From Portulaca oleracea (Eukaryota; Streptophyta; Magnoliopsida; Caryophyllales; Portulacaceae), in assembly GCA_029582165.1 (NCBI GenBank), contig CM055876.1, positions 33,921,317 to 33,985,316 of the forward strand: a DNA stretch of 64,000 bases, given 5' to 3'. This document shows positions 10,220-22,024 of this stretch, in pieces. The position numbers were made by a program, and so were the translations under genes. The notes under the pieces were generated by a model. That model was not told where the DNA came from. It saw nothing but the letters and a program-made list of their open reading frames with translations, and made no database searches. Numbering within the stretch: the stretch's first letter is position 1; each line of letters opens with the position of its first letter.

Positions 10220-10460
10220 GGGTGTGTTTGGTTGGTCAATAACCTCGGGGAAATGGTCAATTTTTTCGAGTTGACTTATTTTTCCCATACTTGGATGAGG
10301 GTTCATTTCGGGAAAGTTTTTTCGATGGACCCACTGTTTTCTCCATTTTCCTAGGGAAAATTTCCCTTGGGGGGGCTAAGGGAAATCTTTCCCAAGGAAA
10401 ACTTCCCATGGGGAATTTTCCCCGGGAAGAATTTCCCTGGAGTTCCTGCCAAACACTCCC
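10220..10460. mobile_element. Tourist-like MITE, 241 bp
   Basis: The ends GGGTGTGTTTGG and (other strand) GGGAGTGTTTGG are flanked by TCA on both sides (10217-10219 and 10461-10463). The interior is built of GGGAAA/TTTCCC words that fold on themselves. Confidence 0.75.
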
Positions 10461-10603
10461 TCAGTGTTAAAATTGGTGTAACTTCAATGAATTTGTTGCC
10501 CATATATAGCTAAATACTGTACTAAATACTCCCTCTAGTTCTTAGAAAACTTATAAAATCATCGAAACAAACTACTCCTTTCGATATTTTATTTGTCTTT
10601 TAA

Positions 10604-11010
10604 GGCCGTGTTCGGCAGTAGCGTTTGGGGTAGTGTTTAGCGTTTTGACCAAGTCAAAACTCTAATTGCGTAAATATTAGTGTTTGGTACACTAGCGTTT
10701 TGAGGAGCGTTTGGCGTTTTAAGAAGCGTTTTGTGAAACGCTAATAAAGTTAACGTTTAGCGTTTGAGTATAGTTCATATTTTTTGGTCAAAAAATACCT
10801 TTTGAAAATTTTATCTTTCCAAATTATTCATAACCTTTTATGTCAATTCACATTAATCTGTTAATTCAACCGCTAAATTTACCGAACACAATTTTCATTT
10901 GAACAGTCATCTGCTATCCGCTACTTAAACCGCTATCCGCTGCTTAAACCGCTATCCGCTACTTAAACCGCTATCTGCTACCTAAAACACTAACTTTGCC
11001 GAACATGGCC
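10604..11010. mobile_element. Tourist-like MITE, 407 bp
   Basis: Terminal inverted repeats GGCCGTGTTCGGC and GCCGAACATGGCC, flanked by TAA on both sides (10601-10603 and 11011-11013). The interior carries tandem AAACCGCTATCCGCT units at about 10915-10990 and GCGTTT words near the left arm. No transposase. Confidence 0.85.
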
Positions 11011-11269
11011 TAAAAGTAATGGGAAGAATTAATAATACAAAAATATGTAAGATAGTTAGTGAGAAAATTAATCAAATATAATTTAATCAAAATTAAAATT
11101 TAAGGTTGAATCAATAAGAAAAATGGTAAATAATATGTTATTGAAATTGTGAAATGACAAATAATATAAAATGAAAAAATTAATTAAAAAGTGAGACAAA
11201 AAAATATGGAAGTACTAGAAAATAAAATCACGAAAGGAATAAATAATTTGAAGTATAGGAGTTAGGACA

Positions 11270-12110
11270 ATTATTGTAGATAACTTGAAGCATCACAAGG
11301 TTGCCATTTTATTCCTTTTGAAATAAGTTGGCTATAAGTTTAGACCAATGTTTTTTTTCCAAAAATATGAGATGGGAGGACTAGTAAAAGCCTAAAAAGT
11401 CATAGGGCATTTTCCAGAAAGTCATTGAAGAAGAAGTGTGTTTGACATATTGAATTGTCATGTCTGAACTGAAAAAGAGGAGGAACTTGAACAGGACTCT
11501 TATCTTGTTTCTTGTCGCAGGGATCATTTGATTATTCCTATTTATATCTATATTTATTTATCTTTATATTTTTCTCAAAAATATCTTTATTCATATTTAA
11601 AATTTCGGGATGAAAATTTATTGAACTTTGGAGATATTGAACAATACTATATTCAGCTTCACATTTGGACACAAATATTATTCTATTAAGGTCGACCTAT
11701 ATATTATTTATGTACTCCACTTGTTATCATCTTGACAAAATTAAATCAAAAATGGTACAAAATTGTCTCAAAATTGATGGTACATATATAAATAAATAAA
11801 TAATAAATAGTTACAAAATAGGGTTTATTCAGTATGGGTCAACATCTTGAAATTCAGTATATTCAGATCCGAAAATTCTTATATTTTACTTATTCGGTAT
11901 ATTTATGTCCAAAATTTCTATAAATTATTTATTCATTACCATGAAGGGGGGTCAGCTATATTGAATGAATTGAAGGGGAAGCAAAGATCAAATCAACCCC
12001 ATGCGAATTGTCGTTTCATAGAAACTTCAAAGGGTGGGGCACGTGAAATTGGCCCACATCTCCCTCTCACTCTCGCCACAATATTCTTTTTCGTTCATAT
12101 ATATTGAAAT
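11270..12110 (+). repeat. Copy A of an approximately 830-bp duplicated segment
   Basis: Matches 27560-28340 in the same orientation with many indels. Shared blocks include GATAACTTGAAGCATCA, TATAAGTTTAGACCAATG, GATTATTCCTA and CACGTGAAATTGGCCCACAT. No coding capacity. In copy B it lies downstream of the lectin pseudogene. It may be a duplicated gene flank or an unclassified repeat. Confidence 0.65.
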
Positions 12111-12244
12111 TGGCATATCATGTGAAATGTCCCTCTAACCAAAATATTTTGAAAATTTTACCCCAATTCATTTTTTTAAACTATGGAGATTAAAAATTCC
12201 ATACCATTAATTTATCAAATCATAATTGATTTCATATCATTCTC

Positions 12245-12638
12245 CACTGAAGTAAGAGTTAATGTTGAAGTTGAGTCAATGGCTCGGGAGGTGAAAAAAC
12301 TACACCAGCAAATAGGGGCTCGCATCGACAAGGTCAATGAGCTTTATAGGGCTCAGTTCAACAAACATTGCGAGGCATATTCTTTCAAATCAGATGATCT
12401 AGTGTGGCTACATTTTCGAAAGGAGAGGTTCCATACCAAGAGAAAGGACAAATTGATCCAAGGGGGGATGAGCCTTTCAAATTGATGGCCAAGGTGAACG
12501 AGAATACCTACCAAACTAAGTTATTGGATGACATGTGGGCGGCATCTCTTCTACCTTCAATGTGGGAAACCTTAGACCCTACTTGGAGGAAAAGGATAAT
12601 GTGGACTTGAAGGCAAGTCATTCTCAATAAGGGGAGGA
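12245..12638 (+). pseudogene. Ty3/gypsy polyprotein remnant, C-terminal integrase tail
   Basis: Two overlapping frames together read like the end of plant gypsy polyproteins: AREVKKLHQQIGARIDKVNE, then DLVWLHFRKERFHTKRKDKL, then after a frameshift near 12465 DEPFKLMAKVNENTYQTKLL. A purine-rich tract AAGGGGAGGA at 12629-12638 is a candidate polypurine tract. Gag, protease, RT and the integrase core are absent, so this is a truncated and frameshifted copy. The 5' break is near 12245. Confidence 0.7.
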
Positions 12639-13546
12639 TGATCTGGACGCACATGCACACAACCTCTGGGTGGAAGGGGTCAAGTTTCGGAGTGCCTAAG
12701 AAGCTTATTAGGTTAAGGCCTGGACCCAAGACGTACATGTTTACACTTAGTATGTTCGGGCCTTTCCTTACCTTTTGAGCTATTCCCGGAGTCCCTTAAG
12801 GGTTATGAGACGTGTCGACATCAGAAAGAGTAATCCCCGGAGAGGCTCAGGCCAATTTTCGTATATACTAAGGCTTGGGATTTCCTTTGTAAGTTCAAGG
12901 TGGAAAAAGAGTTGAATAAATGAAGAGCGGTCACGCCCGTGTCCTCGTATGAACGCTCGTGACCAGTAGGACCGAGCAAGGTCATGATCGTAACACATCT
13001 TGTCACGCCCACGACTCTCCATAGCATGTCAGTCCTTTTTTTCATGGCTAGGTCACGTTTGTGAACCCCTTTTGTCACAGTTGTGACTGCCCATCACCTA
13101 GTGTGGTCAAACGTCGGTCACGCTCGTGACGTATCGGGTTATGGTCGTGACCCTTGCGAGGGTTTTAGCCCCTTCCTCAACAAAACGTCGGGCACAACCG
13201 TGACCCCCATGTAATTTAGGGTTTTAGAGGGATTTAAAACCCCACTATAAATAGCTCCTCTCTTTGTAAAGCAGTAACTTTTTGCCGCTTGGATGAATAT
13301 TCAATTGGGTATTTCCAAATTCTTTCAAAAATTTCACTCTCTTTATCCATTTATGTTTATAGAGTTGGTTAGTGGGTAAGTCCTTTCCATCAACTTAGTG
13401 GGGATTTTGCAAAGAGATATTCAAGTGGGTACTGGTAGCCGTAGGTATTCCTTTATGCAATCATTTGGATTCAAGTAGTAAATATTCTTTAGAAATTGAA
13501 CAGATTTGCAATTTATTTTGTTGATTGTTGTTATTTTTCATTCAAA
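12639..13546 (+). mobile_element. LTR of the Ty3/gypsy remnant, interrupted by a CACTA element
   Basis: Starts with TG right after the polypurine tract. It contains many GTCACG...CGTGAC inverted words (12930-13210) and a promoter-like TATAAATAG at about 13249. It is cut at 13546 by the CACTA insertion and probably resumes at 21972-22024. The 3' end of the LTR could not be placed. Confidence 0.55.
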
Positions 13547-13568
13547 CACTACAACATGAAACGTCTAA

Positions 13569-13812
13569 GGCGACCGACCCAGGCGACCGATATGTATCGG
13601 TCGCTCCGGTCGACACGGGCGACTAATACCTCGCGACCGATACGATATCGGTCGCTAATTGGTATCGGTCGCAGTGTCCACTTTATCGGTCGCTGATATA
13701 GCGACCGATACCATATCGGTCGCTGGTTATCGGTCGTCGAGCCCAATTAATTTCGACAACGGTAACATTTAATACATCTGCCTCGCTATCGGTCGCTGAA
13801 TATCGGTCGCCG
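13569..13812. repeat. Left subterminal repeat array of the CACTA element
   Basis: Many copies of the core GCGACCGATA / TATCGGTCGC in both orientations, often paired as palindromes around ACGTAT or TGTAT. In this superfamily such repeats bind the TNP1/TNPA-type protein. Confidence 0.85.
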
Positions 13813-14955
13813 ACCATTTTTAACCGCTCAACGGGCAGAATTCATTCGATAACGTTGTACTCTCATTTTTTCTCTCTCCATCTCGCTCGGTCTCTCTCAC
13901 ATGCCGACCCCAACCACCGCCCCAACCACCGTCACTCCGGCCACCACCATCGACACTGCGACGGCTGAGCGACCACCGTGCGCACTTTTCCGGCAACCAC
14001 CGACTCCAACATCTCCGGCAACCACCAATGTGAGTCCCTAATTTATTTGGGTAGTTAAATTATTGATTTTTAATTGTAAATTTCATATATATTGTTGTAT
14101 TTGAGTAATTTTAGTGTGGTTATGGTTTGGAATTCAAATTTAGGGTAGTGTTTAGTGTTAGTCAAGTTTAGGGTTTGAAATTCGATTTAGAATTGTGTTT
14201 TGAATGTAAATTTTTAGGGTGAATTTGATTAATTACTTGAGTCATTTTAGTGTGGTTATGGTTTGAAATTCAAATTTAGGGCATTGTTTAGAGTTAGTCA
14301 AGTTTAGGGTTTGAAATTCGATTTAGAATTTGAGTAATTACTTGAGTAATTTTAGTGAGGTTATGGTTTGAAATTTAAATTTAGGGTAGTGTTTAGTGTT
14401 AGTCAAGTTTAGGGTTTGAAATTTGATTTAGAATTGTGTTTTGAATGTAAATTTTTAAGGTGAATTTGAGTGTAAGTAATTAGGGTGAATTCGATCTTAG
14501 TGTGGTTATGGTTTGAAATTCAAATATAGAATAGTGTATGCTTTGAATGTAAAATTTTTAGGGTTTAAATGTTGTTGGGACTTGAAATTAAAATTATAAT
14601 ATTGTTGTTTATTAATGTAAGAGTATCGGTCGTTGAAATTATTGATTTTTAATTGTAAAATTCATACATGTTGTATTTGAGTAATTTACTTGAGTAATTT
14701 AGGGTTTACAAGGTTATGAATAAAGGAGAGTCTACGACTCATGAAAGTCATTTTCAATCATAGATTAACAGGAACAAACAAACTCTACTTGGATAATAGC
14801 AGGATCATCTTGACTGATGACATAACTTAGTTGTAGATGTCCAAAAAAAGTTTACTTGAAGTAGAAAATGGATGTATGAAATTATGTATTTGCTTTAATT
14901 AATTGTGACTTAATCCATTACAATGATATGTAAATTGTATGCAGTTAAAAACATA

Positions 14956-17640
14956 ATGGAGAGTAGTAGAAAATGGATGTATGAAAGACATGATGGTGAA
15001 TATCTTAGTGTGGAATTCGTACATAGGGTGAATGAAGAATTTATACCTGTTGCAAAACAATGGAGTAGTTTGGGGAAACTTAGGTGTCCTTGTAGCAAAT
15101 GCAAAAACTTGAAGTACATTGACGAGGATACGGTGAAGCTACATTTGTACAAACACGGATTTCGTCCAAATTATTATGTTTGGATAAGTCACGGGGAGAC
15201 TTTTGCCACTCTCGAGGGTACAAACTGTTAACACTGTTGTTGATGGGTCTTCTAGTACTGGAGGTATCAACAGTATGCAATAAATGATCACCGATGCCAT
15301 GGGCCATATGCCTTTGAGCTGCGGTGATGATACGAGGGAGGATGAGCCAGAGGAAGGGACTAAGAAGTTCTTAGAAATGCTCGATGCCTCCAAAAAGCCT
15401 CTCTATGAAGGTTGCGACATGTCTTTGTTATCGGTTGTCTCACGGATGATTAACATAAAATGTGAGTACAATCTCCCAAATAAAGTCGTGGATAGTCTGT
15501 TAACCTTAATGAAAGATGTATGTCCCCTGGCAATGAGATGACAGACACCTACTATCAAGCGAAGAAATTTCTTGGTGCTTTAGAACTTCCACATGAGAGA
15601 ATCGACGCGTGTCCCAATGGGTGCGTGTTGTTTTGGAAGGAGAAAACTGACTTAGATAAGTGTGACCACTGCGGAGCCGATAGGTATGCTAAAACGACGA
15701 TGCGTGGGAAACGCATTGCACACAAGCAATTGATTTACTTCCCGATCGGGCCGAGGTTGCAAAGATTGTATGCAACTAAGACATCTGCGGAGCACATGAG
15801 GTGGCACTCAATGAATGCACGTGAAGATGGAACTATGGTTTATCCGTGCGACAGTGAAGCGTGGAAGCATTTCGATGCCCTCCATAAGGAATTTGCTTCC
15901 GAACCCCGAAACATACGGTTGGGGCTATGCACAGATGGTTTTGCCCCTTTCGGCAGTTTCGGTCAGACGTATTCATGTTGGCCGGTGATTGCAACTCCAT
16001 ATAATTTTCCGCCTTAGTTGTGCATGAAGAAACAATACTTGTTTCTGACCCTGTTAATTCCTGGGCCGAAAAGTCCAAAGGGCAATCTTGATGTCTACTT
16101 GCAACCATTAATTGATGAGTTGAAACAATTATGGGAGGTTGGAATTGACACGTATGATGTCTCCAAGAAGCAAAATTTTAAAATGAAGGCATCCGTGTTG
16201 TGGACCATAAGCGATTTTCCGGCATACGGAATGCTTTCTGGTTGGACCACAGTTGGGAAAATGTCTTGTCCGTACTGTATGGAGAACACAAAGGCTAGAT
16301 GGTTACAACATGGTAGGAAACATTCTTGGTTCGATTGTCATAGACAATTTCTCCCAGAGAACCATCCATTTCGAAAAAACAAGAGCGCTTTCTCAAAGAA
16401 TAAAGAAGAAAATTCACCTCCACCCCCTCGATTGAACGGGGAACAAATTTGGGATCGTGTATGTAATTTCCCGAGCTCCACGGAACAACATAACCGTGTT
16501 GATGGGTATTTAGAGTCTCACAATTGGAACAAGAGAAGCATATTTTGGGAGTTGCCGTATTGGAAAGATCTTAAAATCCGACACAACTTGGATGTCATGC
16601 ATGTTGAGAAGAATATATTTGATCAAGTGCTGAATACAATCATGAGTGTTAAAGGCAAGACGAAGGATGATAAGAAATCGCGTAGGGACCAAGCCACCCA
16701 TTGCAAGCGTCGTCGGCTAAACATTCAAGAAAGTCATCACCAAGATGGGACTAGCACCGAAACTATGCCGAACGCTCCCTATCAAATGGGTAAAGACGAA
16801 GTTAAGGCCTTGTGTGAGTGGTTGAAAGGGCTCAAACTCCCTGATGGCTATGCGAGTAATTTGAGCAGATGTGTCGATCCCAAAAATTCAAAGTTGCAGG
16901 GGTTGAAGAGCCATGATTGTCATGTTTTCATGGAGAGGTTGTTACCAATTGCAACCAGGGAGCTACTTCCTCAAAAAGTTTGGAAACCATTGACTGAACT
17001 CAGCCAGTTCTTTAGAGATTTATGTGCTTCTAATGTAAATGTGAGTGACATGATCCGGTTAGAGAGAAACATACCGGAAATTCTATGCAAGTTGGAAATG
17101 ATATTTCCCCCTGCCTTCTTCAATGTCATGGAACACCTTCCAGTACATCTTCCTTATGAAGCAACGATGGGAGGACCTGTGCAGTATAGGTGGATGTATC
17201 CTTTTGAAAAGTACAACTAAACTTACATATCTTTCATAGTTACTATGAGATAAATTATATGTATTTTAAGGAAACATCAATGTTTGTTACTTGTAAAATG
17301 TTGTAGATTCTTGCACCACTTAAAGAAAAAAGTGGGGAACAAGGCACGAGTAGAATCGTCTATCTGCAATGCATACCTAACAGAGGAGATAGCAAACTTT
17401 TGAGATGCATATTTTGCCCCCGAAGTTCAAACAAAGTCTAGGGAACTTAAAAGAAACACATGCCCTGATGTGAAGCACATTAACGATGTTAACGAACCCC
17501 TCCCTGATGTGTTTTCCTCAAACATTGGATATGCGCCTAGTGAGGGTCGAAAGAAGTTCCTCAACCAACAAGAGTTTGTTGCGGCGCATGCATATGTTCT
17601 TTCAAATAGTGAGTTGTTGGAAAAGTATGAAAGGTATGTA
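14956..17640 (+). pseudogene. CACTA tnp2-type transposase (broken)
   Basis: The start is ATG 14956 (MESSRKWMYERHDGEYLSVE), a transposase-associated N-terminal domain with Cys/His ligands (CPCSKCKNL...HLYKHGF). Frames then break near 15220-15280 and again near 15530 (a one-base shift, after which MTDTYYQAKKFLGALELPHE resumes). The transposase core follows: CPNGCVLFWKEKTDLDKCDH, CDSEAWKHFD, then an in-frame TAG at 16015-16017 where the family has a Trp codon before CMK. Next come CPYCMENTKARWL and HNLDVMHVEKNIFD. A DUF4218-like tail lies at 16780-17220 and about 17300-17640 (ARVESSICNAYL, then a TGA near 17401). Clearly a decayed transposase. Confidence 0.88.
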
Positions 17641-17981
17641 CGATTGCACGCCGCTATGTGTATGTACATGCTCAATGTAACTAATTACCTAGTTAACACC
17701 TTAAATTATTTGTTGGAAGGCAATTTGAAGAAGACATGTGCCTATCACATCCACACACACAAATAGGGGATTTGTGGAGCAAATTTGGCAAACAATTTCC
17801 CGAATGGTTTAAACGAAAGGTGATCGATCAAGTTTGATTGAATTAGTAAGATTCTAGTTCAACTATCATAATGTTGTCCACTTGAAGTTGACGACTTTGC
17901 TAAAATTATATTGTGTAGGCTATCAATTCAAATGAAACAGATGACTTTATTCGAGCGTTAGCCTACGGTCCCAACAAAAAT

Positions 17982-18614
17982 GTGCGTTGGTCGAACCATT
18001 ACTACATTAACAACTACAATTTCCAAGTTCAACGGCAAGGAAAGTCGAACGCCAACTCTGGGGTATATGTCAAAGGAATGCACGGCGTAGACTTCTACGG
18101 GACGCTCCAAGAAGTGATTCAGTTGGAATACTTAGGAAAATTTGGCAATTACAAGGTTGTTTTATTCAAAGTTGATTGGTTTGACTCCGTCCATGGTTTG
18201 AACAAACATGAGCATTACAATCTCGTGGATGTGAACCACACAAAACCGTATCGAGTATATGAACCATTCGTGCTGGCATCCCAAGCAATGCAAGTGTTTT
18301 ATACTCGTTATCCTAGTGTAAGGCGAGAAAGAAACCAATGGTGGGCGACACTCATCATAAAGCCGAGGTCAACGATTGACGGCATTGATGATGCTGCATA
18401 TCAAGAGGATAGCTCTGAAAATCCTCCAACACTATCTGGCATTGATGAGGACCAAATTGAAGATCGAGATGACTTAAGTGATGAGGAAACCATGAATGTT
18501 GATGCTAATGAATCCATTATGGGGGAAGAGGGAGTGGGAATAGAGGAGGATAATATGTTAGACCCTATTTGTACCGAAATTATTAGTAGTGTGGATGAAG
18601 AGGAGTATGAGTAG
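17982..18614 (+). CDS. C-terminal exon of the CACTA transposase, DUF4216-like
   Basis: The open frame, probably entered by splicing from an acceptor near 17918, carries the DUF4216 pattern found at the end of tnp2-type proteins: VKGMHGVDFYGTLQEVIQLE, YLGKFGNYKVVLFKVDWFD, then YEPFVLASQAMQVFYTRYPS. An acidic tail follows (EDQIEDRDDLSDEE) before the stop at 18612. It has no defect of its own, but upstream exons are broken. An (AT)n tract follows at 18742-18780. Confidence 0.75.
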   Translation: MRWSNHYYINNYNFQVQRQGKSNANSGVYVKGMHGVDFYGTLQEVIQLEYLGKFGNYKVVLFKVDWFDSVHGLNKHEHYNLVDVNHTKPYRVYEPFVLASQAMQVFYTRYPSVRRERNQWWATLIIKPRSTIDGIDDAAYQEDSSENPPTLSGIDEDQIEDRDDLSDEETMNVDANESIMGEEGVGIEEDNMLDPICTEIISSVDEEEYE

Positions 18615-18739
18615 TGAATTCTATTATCTTGTCAATATAGATTACTAGTCATTGAACTTTTATTATATTCACAACTTGGTTCAGATTTTTCATGTACTTA
18701 GTTGAAGCCAATGCATTCTACTCGTACGCATGCCTTTTT

Positions 18740-18782
<43 letters not shown>

Positions 18783-18819
18783 TTTGGAACTAACTTGTGT
18801 TTTGATTTTACCTGATATT

Positions 18820-21329
18820 AACTATTATATTAGGGGGAGACAACCACATAGTATTTGTCAAAGAGCGACTCGATCGACCCTGCTCTATACCCCAACCGTA
18901 CACGACTTGAGCGGGGGGAGGATTGGTAAGATGATCACATAAAATCCTATGTACATTTATTTAGAATTGGTTTTATTAACTTTATTTGTTTTTTTCGTAA
19001 CGATTCCATAGGTTCGCCGATACCCGTTTGGCACGGTTTGTTGGAGGGCAAGTTCGTTCCCACCCAAATCCGAAGCCTCCTTCCACATGGTCCAAAGAAG
19101 AGAAAACAACTTTGTGGGGGCAATTCTTTGTAAGTAATTATGCAAATTCGGGTTATGATTTTCTTTTACGGAATAGTTGTTTAACTATATCACCAATAAA
19201 TTACTTTATACAGCGACATTATGTGTGGGATGAAGAACTAACAAGAGATGTGTTTAGTGGGTGGCACACCAAATTGTGCGATCGGGCTACTGATACGAGG
19301 TACAAGGCAGGACCAAGAAGAGGACGGACCCTGTACCTCACATGAGCGATGAACACCGTGATGCAATAGAGGAGGAATCTCAAACCGAGGATTTCATTCG
19401 GCGGTCCAATGCCGCCAAAGCAAATAGGAACAATGAAAACTCCGCCAATTGCATTACGCACGTCGGCTCGATTTGTGACAAGTTATATGAAGAAGAAGGT
19501 GAATCCTATACTGGCATAATTAATAAATTAAAGTTATATGTATACATTAACAATTAAGAACTCTCTAAACAATTGTTTGCATTGACTATTTTAACTTGTA
19601 GATGGCTGAGGGGAAATTTCATGACCCTGTCTGAAGTCCACGCTCACATTCATCGTGGCGAGATCTGCTGAGGAATCGGTGGAGTAACCCACATGATGCC
19701 ACACTCGATGTAAGTTTCCTTTACACATATTCATAAACTTTAACATGTGTTTTAGATTATATTTGAACTACGGCGTGTGGCTGTACTTGTATTATGTGTC
19801 TTTTGGATTATGTTTGAACTCCGGCGTGTGGCCGTGCATGTTTAATATATGTGTTTTGGATTGAATTTGAACTCCGGCGTGTGGCCGTGCATGTTCAAAG
19901 TTGTGTTGGATTGTATTTGAACTACGGCGTTTGGCCGTACATGTTTTATGCGTGTTTGGAACTTATTTAAACTCCGGCGTGTGGCCGTGCATGTTTTATG
20001 TGTATTTGGATTGTATTTGAACTCCGATGTGTGGCCGTGCATGTTTTATGTGTATTTGGATTGTATTTGAACTCCGGCGTGTGGCCGTGAATGTTTTATG
20101 TGTATTTGGATTGTATTTGAACTACGGCTTGTGGCCGTTCATGTTTAGTATATGTGTTTTGGATTGTATTTGAACTACGTCGTGTGGCTGTGCATGTTTA
20201 AAGTTTGTTTTGGATTGTATTTGAACTCCGGCGTGTGGCCGTTCATGTTTAAAGTGTCTTATGGATATGTTTGAACTCCGGCGTGTGGCCGTACATGTTT
20301 AAAGTTGTGTTTGGATTGTATTTGAACTACGACGTGTGGCCGTGCATGTTTAAAGTTTCTTTTCGATTGAATTTGAACTTCAGCGTATGGCCGTGCTTGT
20401 TTAAAGTTGTGTTGGATTGTATTTGAACTACGGCGTGTGGCGGTTCATGTTTAAAGTGTCTTAAGGATTATGTTTGAACTCCGGTGTGTGGCCGTGCATG
20501 TTTAAAGTTGTGTTTGGATTGTATTTGAACTACAGCGTGTGGCCGTGCATGTTTAAAGTTTCTTTTCGATTGAATTTGAACTTCGGCGTGTGGCCGTGCA
20601 TGTTTAAAGTTGTGTTGGATTGTATTTGAACTACGGCGTGTGGCGGTTCATGTTTAAAGTGTCTTATGGATTATGTTTGAACTCCGGCGTGTGGCCGTTC
20701 ATGTTTAAAGTTGTGTTTGGATTGTATTTGAACTACGACGTGTCGCCGTACATGTTTTATGCGTGTTTGGATTGTATTTGAACTACGACGTGTCGCCGTA
20801 CATGTTTTATGCGTGTTTGGAACTTACTTGAACTCCGGCGTGTGGTCGTGCATGTTTAAAGTTGTGTTTGTATTGAATTTGAACTACGGCGTGTGGCCGT
20901 GCATGTTTTATGCCCTTTTTTTTATTGTGTTTGCTACTTATGCATGAATGCTTGCAGGAAACCTTTCGCCAAAAGTGTGAGGAGCGTGGCATAATGGAGA
21001 ACTCCCCGGAAGCTAGGGAGTTGTACCTTCAATTGGCAGGGGGGTACAAACCCAAAGACCAAGCTGTATATGGTCTTGGGAGTGCGACCTCGTACTTCTA
21101 TGATACTCCACCCCCCGCCCAAGGTAGTTCTTCGTCGAGGCATGCGGGCGCAACTCCGTCCACCGATGCCATTGTGCATGATCAACTTGCTGCCCACTCA
21201 TCCGCCCTCTCCCAGCTTCAAAGCCAACTAACACAAGTTTTCCAACATCAACAACAAGGCGGTAGTTCTTCTTCCCCATCTCAATATCTGAACTTGTCAG
21301 GATCCCCGCAATTCCCTCCCCAACCTTGA
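18820..21329 (+). pseudogene. CACTA tnp1-like gene (plant Ptta/En/Spm transposase family)
   Basis: Fragments on the + strand fit the second CACTA gene. 19010-19345 gives ARFVGGQVRSHPNPKPPSTW and a Trp-rich helix (GWHTKLCDRATDTRYKAG). 19342-19500 gives QTEDFIRRSNAAKANRNNEN. About 19604-19710 resembles GKFHDPV...RNRWSNPHDATLD with a stop inside. After a 1.2-kb intron filled by a minisatellite, 20958-21329 gives ETFRQKCEERGIMENSPEAR, ARELYLQLAGGYKPKDQ and a Ser/Gln-rich coiled tail. TNP1-type proteins bind the subterminal repeats. Intact splicing cannot be demonstrated; at least one stop (TGA at about 19635) interrupts. Confidence 0.65.
19752..20905 (+). repeat. Minisatellite inside the CACTA element, unit about 50 bp
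   Basis: Roughly 20 or more head-to-tail copies of a unit with core TTTGAACTCCGGCGTGTGG followed by CCGTGCATGTTT. It lies between two tnp1-like exons. Units vary by substitutions (CTACGG for CTCCGG) and small indels, and pairs of units appear as higher-order repeats near 20400-20760. Confidence 0.9.
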
Positions 21330-21534
21330 ACTTATGAACTTTTAGTTATTATATATATGTATGGATATTAAGTATGAAACATATGTATGTATGAAACTTA
21401 GTTTATCTATGAAACATATGCATGAATGTTTAGTATTATATATGTTTAATTATATTATGTATGAAACTGACAGGTGGAAAAATACGCAGTTGAATATATA
21501 TATATATATATATATGTGGATAATATAATAATAG

Positions 21535-21955
21535 CAGCGACCGATAATTCAACAAATACAGTATGATCAGTACCTAGTCGATATCAATTAAGAATTATTT
21601 TTTTAAAAAAAATATTAAAATTGCGACCGATATGTATCCGTCGCTGCGTAACAGTCACTATTTTGCGACGCATAATTTGCGACTGATACGTATCAGTCGC
21701 CAAATAGCGACCGATAGATAGCGACCGATACAGTATCGGTCGCTGCTCATCGGTCACTGATTAGCGACGGATACGTATCGGTCGCCCTGCCGTTTATCGG
21801 TCGCAAGTTTGGCGACCGATATATATCGGTCGCGCGGTTCGAAAAACGACGGATATACAGCGACCGATACGTATCGATCGCTGATATCGGTCGCCCGCCC
21901 TCTCTTGCGACCGATAGAGCCCTATTGCGACCGATATTAACGGTCGCCCATATGC
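21535..21955. repeat. Right subterminal repeat array of the CACTA element
   Basis: The same GCGACCGATA/TATCGGTCGC words as the left array, with more copies, plus degenerate TATCAGTCGC versions. It ends 16 bp before the CACTA terminus. Confidence 0.85.
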
Positions 21956-22024
21956 CTGTTCTGTTGTAGTGAAAAATCACCCAAAAATAGTAATTGTTGT
22001 GTTGTGAATTCTACATTAATTTTG

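Larger units (their letters stand above)
13547..21971 (+). mobile_element. CACTA (En/Spm) DNA transposon, 8425 bp
   Basis: The termini CACTACAACA and TGTTGTAGTG are perfect inverted repeats flanked by the 3-bp target duplication AAA (13544-13546 and 21972-21974). Arrays of palindromic subterminal repeats (CGACCGATA...TATCGGTCG) sit at both ends. It carries a tnp2-type transposase region and a tnp1-like second gene, both on the + strand. Both ends and the duplication are intact, but the transposase reading frame is broken, so it looks non-autonomous. Confidence 0.93.

Noticed and set aside
12780..13078. Two overlapping minus-strand frames of 80-85 codons
   Set aside because: They lie in the gypsy LTR and consist of its GTCACG repeats; no homology.
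20759..20947. Repeated frames VFELRRVAVHV and similar
   Set aside because: Translation of the CACTA minisatellite, not a protein.
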